From IMG/VR virus record IMGVR_UViG_3300032311_000743, positions 1 through 49,450 of that record: a stretch of 49,450 nucleotides of DNA; one strand, written 5' to 3'. The notes under the pieces are model-generated. The model was not told the DNA's origin, searched no databases, and saw nothing but the letters and a program-made list of their open reading frames with translations. The stretch comes from a virus. The translations under genes and the position numbers were made by a program. Below are positions 1 through 6,820 of this stretch, piece by piece (the first letter of the stretch is position 1; each line of letters starts with the position of its first letter).

Positions 1-1
1 A

Positions 2-67
2 GCCAAGCGTTTAGCTAAAATGGAGGCTAGTAAAGGCGGTAAACGTGGTAGAAAAAAGCGTATATAA
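2..67 (+). CDS. C-terminal end of an unidentified protein (5' partial)
   Basis: An open frame enters from the left edge and ends at TAA 65-67. It encodes 21 residues with a very basic tail (KGGKRGRKKRI). No stop interrupts it back to base 2 and it is followed by a 55-base non-coding gap, so it is probably the end of a real gene. Too little is visible to name it; the basic tail would suit a nucleic-acid-binding protein, but that is only a guess. Confidence 0.5.
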   Translation, partial: AKRLAKMEASKGGKRGRKKRI

Positions 68-122
68 GTATTGATGTATTGGGGGTTTGGTAAGCATTTA
101 GTTAATTAAAATAATATATAAA

Positions 123-674
123 ATGGAGGATGAGCAAACAGTAGTTGAATGGATAAAAAGTGAAATGCTAAAACCTGATTTAAGTATGAAAGAGATACTT
201 GAACAAATTAAACAAATAGAAAAAGGAATTACAACGGAACTTTTAAAATTAAGTAAAATGGAAGATAGAATACAAGTAAATGGAGAGTGGTACGTTAAAG
301 AATTAATTACTACTCCACCTGTAAAATTAGATTTAACCCATTTTGAGGGTTGTGTATATGAAAATAGTAAATACTGTTTTGAAGTAACACGAATATATAG
401 GGACTATGACAAGGTTGAATTTTATTCTGATTGCATAAATATCAAATTTACAGATAAACGAACAGATAAACCTTGGAAAATAGACGATTGGGATAATACT
501 AGTTGGTTACGTGGAATTTATGACAATGATAGAACATCTATAAATGAGGCGTTAGAGGTGATGGATATGGATGGGGTTACAGAATTAAAAGCACTCGTTG
601 GAGAGTTGATAGAAAAAGGTTGGATAACTTATCATAATTATACTGATCATAGAATACCTGGTACAGGTTGTTAA
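123..674 (+). CDS. Hypothetical protein, 183 aa
   Basis: Not recognised. The N-terminal 50 residues are helical and charged, and the middle is rich in Tyr, Trp and Asp. No signal peptide or membrane segment is visible. The start ATG follows an A/T-rich leader (aatatataaa) without a Shine-Dalgarno sequence, as elsewhere in this phage. It lies 9 bases upstream of the thioesterase gene and is probably co-transcribed with it. A T-rich stretch with TTTGG about 35 bases upstream could be a host-type promoter, but it is weak. Confidence 0.75.
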   Translation: MEDEQTVVEWIKSEMLKPDLSMKEILEQIKQIEKGITTELLKLSKMEDRIQVNGEWYVKELITTPPVKLDLTHFEGCVYENSKYCFEVTRIYRDYDKVEFYSDCINIKFTDKRTDKPWKIDDWDNTSWLRGIYDNDRTSINEALEVMDMDGVTELKALVGELIEKGWITYHNYTDHRIPGTGC

Positions 675-683
675 AATAAATAA

Positions 684-1097
684 ATGATGGAATTACTAAA
701 TACACACCCAATCAAAAAATCTGACTTAGGATTTCATGGAAATTTATTTGGAGGAAAACTACTAGCATGGATTGATTCAGCAGCTGCTGGTTATTCAATG
801 CAATTATGTGATAGTCCAAGAATGGTAACTGTGTCTATTGATAAATGCTATTTTGAGAAACCAGCAAAAGAAGGCCAGTTATTAAAGATTTATGGATATC
901 CTAATAAATTAGGTAATACATCATTAACGTTGTATATGGAGGCTCGAGCACACAATGTGTATACAGGCAATCAAATTGTTGTATTAAAGACTAACATAAG
1001 ATTTGTTAGAATTGATGAAGAAGGAAATCCAATCCCTATTAATGAGAAAGGTAAAAATAGAATTGCAAAATTAATTGAAAATTTAAATAATGAATAA
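684..1097 (+). CDS. Acyl-CoA thioesterase, hotdog fold (YciA/ACOT type)
   Basis: Predicted to hydrolyse acyl-CoA thioesters in the cytoplasm. Residues 18-31 (HGNLFGGKLLAWID) match the signature of the hotdog acyl-CoA hydrolase family, in which the Asn (here N20) and Asp (here D31) belong to the active site. The single-domain length of 137 aa fits the family. Two consecutive ATG codons (684, 687) are possible starts. It overlaps the next small gene by 8 bases. Such a gene is unusual in a phage; it could alter host lipid or acyl-CoA pools during infection (inference). Family assignment is fairly sure, the substrate unknown. Confidence 0.85.
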   Translation: MMELLNTHPIKKSDLGFHGNLFGGKLLAWIDSAAAGYSMQLCDSPRMVTVSIDKCYFEKPAKEGQLLKIYGYPNKLGNTSLTLYMEARAHNVYTGNQIVVLKTNIRFVRIDEEGNPIPINEKGKNRIAKLIENLNNE

Positions 1098-1356
1098 AGT
1101 AAATAAAGACAACCCACCATACATCTCAGACGACTTTCAAATAGGCCCAGACGGTGCCTTCGAACGTCTTGAAATAGACAAAGATGAATTATATAAACTC
1201 TACATGCAATGGGTAGATGAAGTATCTGAAGAGTGTGATTGGAAGACTTCATTTAGTCCAAAAGAGATTGTACACGCTATTGTTAATATATTAGAAATAA
1301 ACCCTCAATTAATAAACAACAATAACATATATAGAATAAACAATAAAGAGTTATGA
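1090..1356 (+). CDS. Hypothetical protein, 88 aa
   Basis: A small acidic protein with no motif I can assign. Its start overlaps the end of the thioesterase gene by 8 bases, and its stop overlaps the thymidylate synthase start (ATGA), so the three genes are translationally linked. It has no signal peptide or membrane segment. The C-terminal third is Asn/Ile-rich. Confidence 0.7.
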   Translation: MNKVNKDNPPYISDDFQIGPDGAFERLEIDKDELYKLYMQWVDEVSEECDWKTSFSPKEIVHAIVNILEINPQLINNNNIYRINNKEL

Positions 1357-2483
1357 ATAATAAATTAGATAAACAATACACAGACCTACTTCAAGATATC
1401 TTGGATAACGGTATTACAAAACAAGACAGAACAGGTACAGGTACCACTTCAGTATTCGGTAGACAAATACGTCACAAAATGAGTGAAGGATTTCCATTAC
1501 TTACAACTAAGAAGATGGCATGGAAAACTATGGTAGTTGAATTATTATGGTTCTTACGTGGTGATACTAATATTAAATTCTTAGTTGATAATGGTTGTAA
1601 CATTTGGAATGGTGACGCTTTTAAGAATTACATCAGTAAGACAAATGAATATAAAGGTGATTGGCCTGATACGATGGATGAGTTCATCGAACGTATCAAA
1701 ACCGATGATGAGTTTGCTAAGAAGTTTGGGGATTTGGGAAAAATTTATGGGGCACAATGGAAAAATTGGGGTGAATGGGCTACGATTGATGTACCTAAAA
1801 AAGTTCTTAAACCAGGCATAGACCAAATCCAAAATCTAATAAACAACCTTAAAACAAACCCAGACTCAAGACGATTAATGGTTTCAGCTTGGAATGTTGG
1901 AGAATTAGATTCAATGGTACTACCACCTTGTCACTATGGATTTCAAGTTTATACAAGAGAGTTGAGTGAAAAAGAACGGTTACAAATATTATTACCAAAT
2001 GTTACAGAACAAGCAGATGGGTTAATGGCTTTTGGTTTAGAATTGTTAATGAAAAAAGCAGATGAACAAAATATCCCAACCAGAGTAATCTCTTTAATGT
2101 GGAATCAAAGGTCGGTAGATACATTCTTAGGTTTACCATTCAATATTGCATCTTATGGTTTATTATTAGAAATGATTGCTACTTCAGTTAATATGGTTCC
2201 AGATGAACTAATTGGTAATCTAGGTGATGTGCACTTGTATAATAACCATATTGAACAAGCAAAAGAGCAAATTGGTAGAGAACCATTTGAATTACCTAAA
2301 CTAAACATTAATACAGAGTTTTGGCCTTATGAAGGTGGTGAGTGTGGTGTAGGTCCTTTGGATGCTGTTAAAGTGTTTGAATCGTTTAAAAATGACAACT
2401 TCTGCAAATGTTTATTAGAAGAGGATATTCAGTTAAGTAATTATCAATCTCACCCAATAATTAAAGCACCATTATCAAATTGA
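1353..2483 (+). CDS. thyA: Thymidylate synthase (ThyA family)
   Basis: Converts dUMP to dTMP using methylene-tetrahydrofolate, supplying thymidine for phage DNA synthesis. Visible family motifs are DRTGTGT near residue 25, the WFLRGDTN block near 67, DSRRLMVSAWN near 171, PPCH with the catalytic cysteine at C193, LGLPFNIASYGLL, GDVHLYNNH and a C-terminal HPIIKAP. At 376 aa it is over 100 residues longer than E. coli ThyA (264 aa). The extra length lies in loops around residues 100-160 and just after the cysteine (about 200-245). The active-site residues are intact, so it is probably functional. Confidence 0.97.
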   Translation: MNNKLDKQYTDLLQDILDNGITKQDRTGTGTTSVFGRQIRHKMSEGFPLLTTKKMAWKTMVVELLWFLRGDTNIKFLVDNGCNIWNGDAFKNYISKTNEYKGDWPDTMDEFIERIKTDDEFAKKFGDLGKIYGAQWKNWGEWATIDVPKKVLKPGIDQIQNLINNLKTNPDSRRLMVSAWNVGELDSMVLPPCHYGFQVYTRELSEKERLQILLPNVTEQADGLMAFGLELLMKKADEQNIPTRVISLMWNQRSVDTFLGLPFNIASYGLLLEMIATSVNMVPDELIGNLGDVHLYNNHIEQAKEQIGREPFELPKLNINTEFWPYEGGECGVGPLDAVKVFESFKNDNFCKCLLEEDIQLSNYQSHPIIKAPLSN

Positions 2484-2487
2484 TCGA

Positions 2488-2495
2488 TATTTATT
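2488..2495 (+). promoter_or_regulatory. Late-promoter-like motif TATTTATT (variant)
   Basis: A one-base variant of the TATTTATA motif found before many genes here. It ends 3 bases before the ATG at 2499. The string TATTTATTAGTATG recurs at 3153. Confidence 0.5.
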
Positions 2496-2498
2496 AGT

Positions 2499-2882
2499 AT
2501 GATAAAATTAATTGATTTATTAAGAGAAGATATCACGGCGGCTGATATGAATCGTATATTAAAACGTACAGGTGATGAACAGGATTTATACGAACCAGAT
2601 TGGGAAGAGTTTACACCTGAAGTATGTAATACTGGGTTTTGTGATGTGTTTGCTGAAAAATTTAGAGAAGAATATCCGGGTGCTGAATTATGGGGAACTG
2701 ATTGGGGTACAGAAGAATCACCATTTGGACATGTGTGGATAAAATATAAAAATCTGTACTATGATGCTGAAACACCTAACGGAGTTAAAGATTGGAAAAA
2801 TATTCCGTTTATTCAACGAGTATTTAAAATATGGAATAAGTACCCAGATGATGTAATTCAATTAGGTATATCTAACAATTAA
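2499..2882 (+). CDS. Putative capsid-targeted protein with Cys-His-Asp arrangement, 127 aa
   Basis: Residues 1-10 (MIKLIDLLRE) match the leader found on several proteins of the 27-47 kb block and end in the LxE form that T4 gp21-type prohead proteases cut. The body has a Cys in GFCDVFAEKF, a His in GHVWIKY and an Asp in YYDAE. That order and spacing recall papain-like or transglutaminase-like cysteine hydrolases; the function is inferred and weak. It follows a late-promoter-like motif although its neighbours are metabolic genes, which fits late expression and packaging into the head. Confidence 0.7.
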   Translation: MIKLIDLLREDITAADMNRILKRTGDEQDLYEPDWEEFTPEVCNTGFCDVFAEKFREEYPGAELWGTDWGTEESPFGHVWIKYKNLYYDAETPNGVKDWKNIPFIQRVFKIWNKYPDDVIQLGISNN

Positions 2883-2896
2883 ATTAAAAATAGGTT

Positions 2897-3142
2897 ATGA
2901 AAACAAGAATACATGTAAATCAACATAATATACATTCTAATAAAACTAAAGGAACTAATTTACCTGTTATAACAGTTAAACAAGGTAAAACGAATACATA
3001 CTGTAATGAAGTTGAGATTCTAGGACCAAGTCGAATAATATATGGTGGGGATGGACATGATGCTAAACCACTGCTATCTTGTGGTGCTAGGGTTATAATA
3101 GAAACAGAATCGGATGTACGAATAATTAACCCAATAATCTAG
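2897..3142 (+). CDS. Conserved small phage protein, 81 aa
   Basis: Begins MKTRIHVNQHNI and contains PVITVKQGK, VEILGPSRIIY and a C-terminal LSCGARVIIETES segment. I recall this pattern from small conserved proteins of phages and bacteria, but no function is known to me. The predicted structure is mostly beta strands, with no membrane segment. It lies 14 bases after the Cys-His-Asp gene. Confidence 0.75.
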   Translation: MKTRIHVNQHNIHSNKTKGTNLPVITVKQGKTNTYCNEVEILGPSRIIYGGDGHDAKPLLSCGARVIIETESDVRIINPII

Positions 3143-3152
3143 AATTAGCCTA

Positions 3153-3160
3153 TATTTATT
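3153..3160 (+). promoter_or_regulatory. Late-promoter-like motif TATTTATT (variant)
   Basis: Same 14-base string as at 2488 (TATTTATTAGTATG). The ATG directly behind it opens only a two-codon frame, so the gene served is the ClpP-like protease at 3178. Confidence 0.5.
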
Positions 3161-3177
3161 AGTATGAATTAAATACT

Positions 3178-3729
3178 ATGAAAAAATCAGCGCATAATTC
3201 TTATAGATATCAAGACAACCGTATTATAACCTTAGGTGATATTGACGAAGAAAATGCTAACGATATCATACAATTCATACACGAAATCAACTATTTAGAC
3301 GCGGAAAAAACTGAGAGTAAACGAGAACCAATAACTATTATCGTTAACTCGTATGGCGGTGATATATACCGGGGTTTTGGTGTTGTAGACGCTATTAAAG
3401 ATAGTATTACTCCAATACACACAGTATGTTATGGTGCTGCTTTATCAATGGGGTTTATTATAATGGCTTCAGGACATAAACGTAGCGCTAGTAAACATAG
3501 TACCTTCATGTATCATGAAATATTATGGTCTTTAAATGATGAAAAGTTATCATCACATAAACGTGAAGTTGAAGAAGGTAAACGAATTATGGATATATAT
3601 GACTCTATCATATTAGAATGTACCAATTTAACTAAAAAACAGTTAGATATTGTTAAGAAAGAACATAGAGATTGGTATATGAGCGCTGAAGATGCGCTAG
3701 TTTACGGAATAATTGATGAAATTTGTTGA
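3178..3729 (+). CDS. ClpP-like serine protease
   Basis: A ClpP-family peptidase of 183 aa. Visible features are the NSYGGD oxyanion-strand motif near residue 57, the nucleophile region GAALSMG with S90, H113 in MYHE, and D165 in HRDWYMSAEDALVYGIIDEI, which gives a complete Ser-His-Asp triad. ClpP proteins form barrels that degrade unfolded proteins, usually with a ClpX/A partner; in some phages a ClpP-like enzyme is the prohead protease. No ATPase partner is adjacent. It could use the host ClpX or act alone; the T4-like context makes it less likely to be the head protease. Confidence 0.92.
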   Translation: MKKSAHNSYRYQDNRIITLGDIDEENANDIIQFIHEINYLDAEKTESKREPITIIVNSYGGDIYRGFGVVDAIKDSITPIHTVCYGAALSMGFIIMASGHKRSASKHSTFMYHEILWSLNDEKLSSHKREVEEGKRIMDIYDSIILECTNLTKKQLDIVKKEHRDWYMSAEDALVYGIIDEIC

Positions 3730-3767
3730 GAAAAATTTGGTTACCTGAAATTGGGGTCGTATCTTTA
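3730..3767 (+). promoter_or_regulatory. Host-type promoter candidate (copy 1 of a 38-base repeat)
   Basis: Contains TTTGG and, 20 bases after TTG, TATCTTTA. This resembles the Bacteroidetes primary-sigma promoter (-33 TTTG, -7 TAnnTTTG). By my count the 38-base segment is 35/38 identical to 5596-5633, and both copies lie just after a stop codon. It precedes the DUF932-like gene at 3791. Confidence 0.5.
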
Positions 3768-3790
3768 ATTAAACAAAAAATATAAAGGTT

Positions 3791-4591
3791 ATGTTAAACA
3801 TTAAAGGTAAAGAATTCTTAAGTCAAGAACAAATTAAAACAATTGCACCATCAGTATTTACAGCACAAGGTGCGGATTCAACATCAGAAAAATATTCACA
3901 CATCCCAACCAATCAAATTGTTGAGGATATGGCATTATTAGGATGGAATGTAATCGATGCTAAGGAAGTTAAAGCTCGTAAGCAAATTGGTTATCAAAAA
4001 CATTTAGTTGTATTCCGTAATAACGATATAGTCATCAATGGTGATGATGGTGATACAGTTTATCCACAAATTTTATTAACAAATAGCCATGACGGTAAAA
4101 ATGCATTTACATTTACTGCAGGGTTATTTAGAATGATTTGTGAAAACGGATTAGTAGTATCAACTCAAGAATTTGAAAATATGAAAATTCGCCATTATGG
4201 TTATGATTTTGAAACACTTCAAGATACTATTAAACAAATAGTTGAAAGATTGCCATTGACAGTTGAGTCAATGAACAAATTTAAATCTAAAAAATTAAAT
4301 CAAAAACAAGCAGAAGAATTAGCAACCAAAGCATTATCGGTTCGTTTCTCAGAAGATGAATTATCTAACATAAGTGTTGATATTAACGGTTTATTAACAC
4401 CAACTCGTAATGAAGATAAAGGAGATGATTTATGGAGTATTTTTAATGTACTTCAAGAGAAATTAGTACATGGTATGTTTAATTATTCATACGCTGGTAA
4501 GAATCGTAAAGCTCGTAAAATTAAAAATTTCAACCAAGATATGGTTTTAAACGAGAAATTATATGATTTAGCTTTAGAATACGCTAACTAA
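3791..4591 (+). CDS. DUF932-like phage/plasmid protein
   Basis: 266 aa. The central part (QILLTNSHDGKNAFTF, then FRMICENGLVV, then HYG) matches the pattern of the DUF932/phage-plasmid-like family. That family is common on mobile elements and its biochemical role is unknown. No signal or membrane segment. It is preceded by the host-type promoter candidate and followed 8 bases later by a tRNA, so it may be expressed early or in the middle phase. Confidence 0.8.
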   Translation: MLNIKGKEFLSQEQIKTIAPSVFTAQGADSTSEKYSHIPTNQIVEDMALLGWNVIDAKEVKARKQIGYQKHLVVFRNNDIVINGDDGDTVYPQILLTNSHDGKNAFTFTAGLFRMICENGLVVSTQEFENMKIRHYGYDFETLQDTIKQIVERLPLTVESMNKFKSKKLNQKQAEELATKALSVRFSEDELSNISVDINGLLTPTRNEDKGDDLWSIFNVLQEKLVHGMFNYSYAGKNRKARKIKNFNQDMVLNEKLYDLALEYAN

Positions 4592-4599
4592 TAAATACA

Positions 4600-4674
4600 G
4601 GACCTTTAGCTCAGTTGGTTAGTAGCAGCACACTCATAATGTGAAGGTCGTAGGTTCAAGTCCTACAAGGTCCA
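4600..4674 (+). tRNA. tRNA-Met (anticodon CAT)
   Basis: The cloverleaf is readable. Acceptor stem GGACCTT pairs with AAGGTCC (4667-4673), with A4674 as discriminator. The T arm is GTAGG-TTCAAGT-CCTAC. The anticodon loop CTCATAA is closed by CACA/TGTG. The D arm reads GCTC...GTAGC, so one base is extra compared with the usual GAGC, leaving three D-stem pairs. CCA is not encoded. A CAT anticodon could also be a lysidine-modified tRNA-Ile; the body lacks initiator features I could confirm. Confidence 0.9.
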
Positions 4675-4683
4675 CTTAATTTT

Positions 4684-4704
4684 GTTAGAGCCTATTTCTC
4701 TAAC
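4684..4704 (+). terminator. Hairpin after the tRNA
   Basis: A perfect 7-base inverted repeat, GTTAGAG / CTCTAAC, with loop CCTATTT. No run of T follows, so it is a weak terminator or a processing signal for the tRNA transcript. Confidence 0.4.
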
Positions 4705-4705
4705 A

Positions 4706-4713
4706 TATTTATT
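4706..4713 (+). promoter_or_regulatory. Late-promoter-like motif TATTTATT (variant)
   Basis: Lies 14 bases before the HNH endonuclease start at 4728, directly after the hairpin. Confidence 0.45.
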
Positions 4714-4727
4714 AGAAATAATAAAAT

Positions 4728-5105
4728 ATGAAAAAATGCTTTCAATGTAAAGAACAAAAAGAACTAGCTGAATTTTATAAAAATAAATCAAATAAAGATA
4801 AACATTCAGGTATATGTAAACAATGTCAATCAAAAAATGAAAAAGAAAATAATCTAAAAACAAAAGAATGGGTTTCAACATTGAAGAAAAAATGTTCAAT
4901 GTGTGATGAAAAAAGATCATGGGTGTTAGATTTTCACCATCTAGATCCTTCTAAAAAAACAATGAATATTTCAACATATTCTATATCAGGAACCGCTGCT
5001 TTTGAAACTAAACAAAATAAAATTCTTAAAGAATTGGAAAATTGTATTATAGTTTGTTCTAATTGTCATAGAGATATTCATTATAGAAATAATATTTGTA
5101 AATAA
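4728..5105 (+). CDS. HNH endonuclease with zinc-ribbon cysteines
   Basis: 125 aa. Cys pairs at 4/7, 30/33, 56/59 and 110/113 form zinc-binding knuckles. DFHHLDP (H70-H71) and the terminal CSNCHRDIHY form the HNH nuclease core. Small free-standing HNH proteins of this sort are commonly homing endonucleases in T4-like phages. Its place right behind a tRNA gene fits a mobile gene inserted at a conserved site. It is followed after 2 bases by a second nuclease-type gene. Confidence 0.85.
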   Translation: MKKCFQCKEQKELAEFYKNKSNKDKHSGICKQCQSKNEKENNLKTKEWVSTLKKKCSMCDEKRSWVLDFHHLDPSKKTMNISTYSISGTAAFETKQNKILKELENCIIVCSNCHRDIHYRNNICK

Positions 5106-5107
5106 AA

Positions 5108-5596
5108 ATGAAATACATTCAGAAGAAGCCGAAATATATAACACCAGAAGAAGCTAAAGAATATATCAATGTAGATGATGATGTTTTAGGATACCCCGCC
5201 GAATATTTTACACGTGTTCAGTGTCTTGAAGAAGGATGGGAGGAATGGGATGATGTGTTTTATTACACTAACCGTAAAAAACATCCATTGGTTAGAACAG
5301 GTGAGGGTAAATATTGGATATATGTTTTATCTAATACTTCAATGCCAGATATGGTTAAGATAGGTCATACTAAATTAACACCAGAAGAACGTGCTAGACA
5401 AATATCATCGACTACTGGAGTACCTACACCGTTTGTAATTGAATTTGCATTTAAGTGTCATGAAGGTGAATTTTTAGAAAATGAAATTCATAAATCTTTA
5501 GATATGTACCGGGTGAGCAATAATAGAGAATTTTTTAAATTACCCATCAATGAAGCGATAGATATTGTTAAACAAATAGGACAAAAATATATTTAG
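5108..5596 (+). CDS. T5orf172-domain (GIY-YIG-like) protein
   Basis: 162 aa. Residues about 69-146 (YWIYVLSN, VKIGHT, ERARQISSTTGVPTPF, then ENEIHKSL and NNREFF) match the T5orf172/MUG113 domain, a branch of the GIY-YIG nuclease superfamily. The N-terminal 65 residues, Tyr/Trp/Glu-rich, are an unknown extension. It is probably a DNA-acting nuclease or mobile gene paired with the HNH gene upstream. Confidence 0.8.
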   Translation: MKYIQKKPKYITPEEAKEYINVDDDVLGYPAEYFTRVQCLEEGWEEWDDVFYYTNRKKHPLVRTGEGKYWIYVLSNTSMPDMVKIGHTKLTPEERARQISSTTGVPTPFVIEFAFKCHEGEFLENEIHKSLDMYRVSNNREFFKLPINEAIDIVKQIGQKYI

Positions 5597-5633
5597 AAAA
5601 ATTTGGTTATCTGAAATTAGGGTCGTATATTTA
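5596..5633 (+). promoter_or_regulatory. Host-type promoter candidate (copy 2 of the 38-base repeat)
   Basis: 35/38 identical to 3730-3767 by my count. Here the downstream element reads TATATTTATAA, so a host-like TTTGG upstream box and the phage TATTTATA motif (5628-5635) fall in the same promoter. It precedes the possible structured RNA and the lipoprotein gene. Confidence 0.5.
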
Positions 5634-5635
5634 TA
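5628..5635 (+). promoter_or_regulatory. Late-promoter-like motif TATTTATA
   Basis: Exact motif at the end of the 38-base repeat copy 2. No sizeable gene begins within 150 bases; the first is the lipoprotein at 5799. Confidence 0.5.
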
Positions 5636-5674
5636 ATATAATAAATGAAATTAAAATTATTGAAAATATAAAGG

Positions 5675-5760
5675 GGTTGGAATTAAGGTACTTAACAGGT
5701 ACTCACGAATAGGTTAAATGGTAGAAAATGTACCACCTACTATAAGCCTTAATTGCCCAA
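5675..5760 (+). ncRNA. Possible structured RNA or 5' leader element
   Basis: Non-coding. AATTAAGG (5681-5688) and CCTTAATT (5747-5754) are perfect inverted repeats enclosing two smaller hairpins: GTAC..GTAC (5688-5691/5699-5702) and TGGTA..TACCA (5719-5723/5731-5735), the latter extended by AGG/CCT. This gives a three-way-junction shape of about 75 bases. It lies between a promoter candidate and the lipoprotein start. It could be a regulatory leader or a small RNA; I recognise no known family. Confidence 0.4.
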
Positions 5761-5798
5761 AGTTAGTAAATATTAATTAATAAATAAAAACAAACAAA

Positions 5799-5972
5799 AT
5801 GAAAAAAACAATTTTTACAGCGATTGCAATCGCTACCATGTTCGCAGTTTCTTGTAACTCTGAAGAGACAAACACTACAGTTTCTACAGAAACAGTAATT
5901 GATTCAACTTGTGTTGACAATACTGATACAACACATGTTGTTAAAGCTGACACTAGCTGTTGCGCTGATTAG
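5799..5972 (+). CDS. Small predicted lipoprotein, 57 aa
   Basis: Begins MKKTIFTAIAIATMFAVSCN, a short basic start, a hydrophobic stretch and a lipobox (AVSC) with the lipidated Cys at residue 19. The mature part is Thr/Ser/Asp-rich and ends in DTSCCAD. It should be exported and anchored to a membrane by signal peptidase II. A strong terminator directly follows, so this is a self-contained transcription unit with its own promoter region and long leader. Role unknown; a surface lipoprotein from a phage could act in superinfection exclusion (inference). Confidence 0.85.
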   Translation: MKKTIFTAIAIATMFAVSCNSEETNTTVSTETVIDSTCVDNTDTTHVVKADTSCCAD

Positions 5973-5995
5973 TAGATTTTTTTGAACAATTTAAG

Positions 5996-6024
5996 GCACC
6001 AACATAACCGTTGGTGCTTTTTTT
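5996..6024 (+). terminator. Rho-independent terminator
   Basis: Perfect 8-bp stem GCACCAAC / GTTGGTGC with loop ATAACC, followed by seven T. Ends the lipoprotein unit. Confidence 0.92.
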
Positions 6025-6030
6025 AATATA

Positions 6031-6038
6031 TATTTATA
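6031..6038 (+). promoter_or_regulatory. Late-promoter-like motif TATTTATA
   Basis: Exact motif ending 3 bases before the ATG at 6042 and 6 bases after the terminator T-run, a clean new transcription unit. Confidence 0.65.
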
Positions 6039-6041
6039 GAC

Positions 6042-6476
6042 ATGGATGTAGATAAATTATTCGCATTATTCGATCATAAAAACGGAGATAAGCCATTATC
6101 TGAAAATGACAACACTATTATTGAATTATATGAGACTCCGTTGTTTTGGATTAGTATGTTTGAAAAATTGATACAAAATAATAATGTATTTAACCACCAG
6201 CTTGAATTAATGTTTAAACATGATGAACATTATGACCCTGGATTGTTGATAGAGGCAGGTGATATTATTGTTTATAGTCGGGCATATTCATTTATAGAAA
6301 TGCTGGATTTAAATAATGATGATCATAGAAATGCTTTGCTGATTAAATTTAAGCAAAGTTACCTAGTCAATAACTTAACCTCAGCCATGAACTTTTTTAT
6401 CAAATATGAAGAATATGAAAAATGTGCGGTTATAAAAGAAATTTTAAAGCTCTCCCAGGAGAATTTGGAGGTATAA
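6042..6476 (+). CDS. Hypothetical protein, 144 aa
   Basis: An acidic, helical protein with no assigned domain. Its last 20 residues (EEYEKCAVIKEILKLS) resemble a UVR-type helical hairpin, as does the small protein at 42712. The start is 3 bases behind a TATTTATA motif, so the mRNA may be leaderless. Confidence 0.75.
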   Translation: MDVDKLFALFDHKNGDKPLSENDNTIIELYETPLFWISMFEKLIQNNNVFNHQLELMFKHDEHYDPGLLIEAGDIIVYSRAYSFIEMLDLNNDDHRNALLIKFKQSYLVNNLTSAMNFFIKYEEYEKCAVIKEILKLSQENLEV

Positions 6477-6503
6477 AAAAGAAATCGTATTTTCTAATTA
6501 CGG

Positions 6504-6580
6504 ATTTAAGGGAATTAGGATAATAAGAGAGAGGATAGGAAATGAGGTGAGATAAGAGGGGAGAGAATAGAACATTTAAT
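6504..6580 (+). other. Polypurine tract in the gap between genes
   Basis: The top strand is almost only A and G with scattered T (for example aagagagaggatagg, then agaggggagagaatag). It holds no gene. It could form an unusual DNA structure or act as an upstream element for the gene at 6602. No hairpin or clear promoter was seen. Confidence 0.5.
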
Positions 6581-6601
6581 ATAAAATTTAAAATACAATA
6601 T

Positions 6602-6802
6602 ATGGTAAATCGTGAAATAATTAGACGAAAATTAGAAAAAGTGGAATCGGGTTTAGGTAAACTAGATTTCTTAGTTAAAAGAGGAGGTGATGGTGAAATG
6701 TTTTTACAAACTACAGCCGAACTAAAAGAATTAGTTGATGAAATTAAGGCATTCATTGAATATGAACCTAGATCAGCAAATGAAATAAACTCATCTTATT
6801 AA
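6602..6802 (+). CDS. Small coiled-coil protein, 66 aa
   Basis: Predicted mostly helical (EIIRRKLEKVESGLGKL, then ELKELVDEIKAFIEYE), with heptad-like Leu/Ile/Val. No known family. It follows the polypurine tract and lies 18 bases before the HD phosphohydrolase gene. Confidence 0.65.
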   Translation: MVNREIIRRKLEKVESGLGKLDFLVKRGGDGEMFLQTTAELKELVDEIKAFIEYEPRSANEINSSY

Positions 6803-6820
6803 TAAATAAAAATAAAAGTT

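Noticed and set aside
971-1252. Minus-strand open frames over several genes, for example opposite the thioesterase, the Lys-rich protein and the acidic proteins.
   Set aside because: All are shadows of better plus-strand genes, with Ser/Phe/Leu-rich translations typical of antisense frames and no promoter motif on that strand.
3164-3172. ATG immediately behind the TATTTATTAGT motif before the ClpP-like gene.
   Set aside because: It encodes only Met-Asn before a stop; the ClpP-like protein starts at 3178.
3178-3729. ClpP-like protein as the prohead protease that cuts the leaders.
   Set aside because: T4-like phages use a gp21-type protease encoded near the portal, and the (L/I)xE site type fits that enzyme; the ClpP-like gene is far from the head genes. 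Not excluded.
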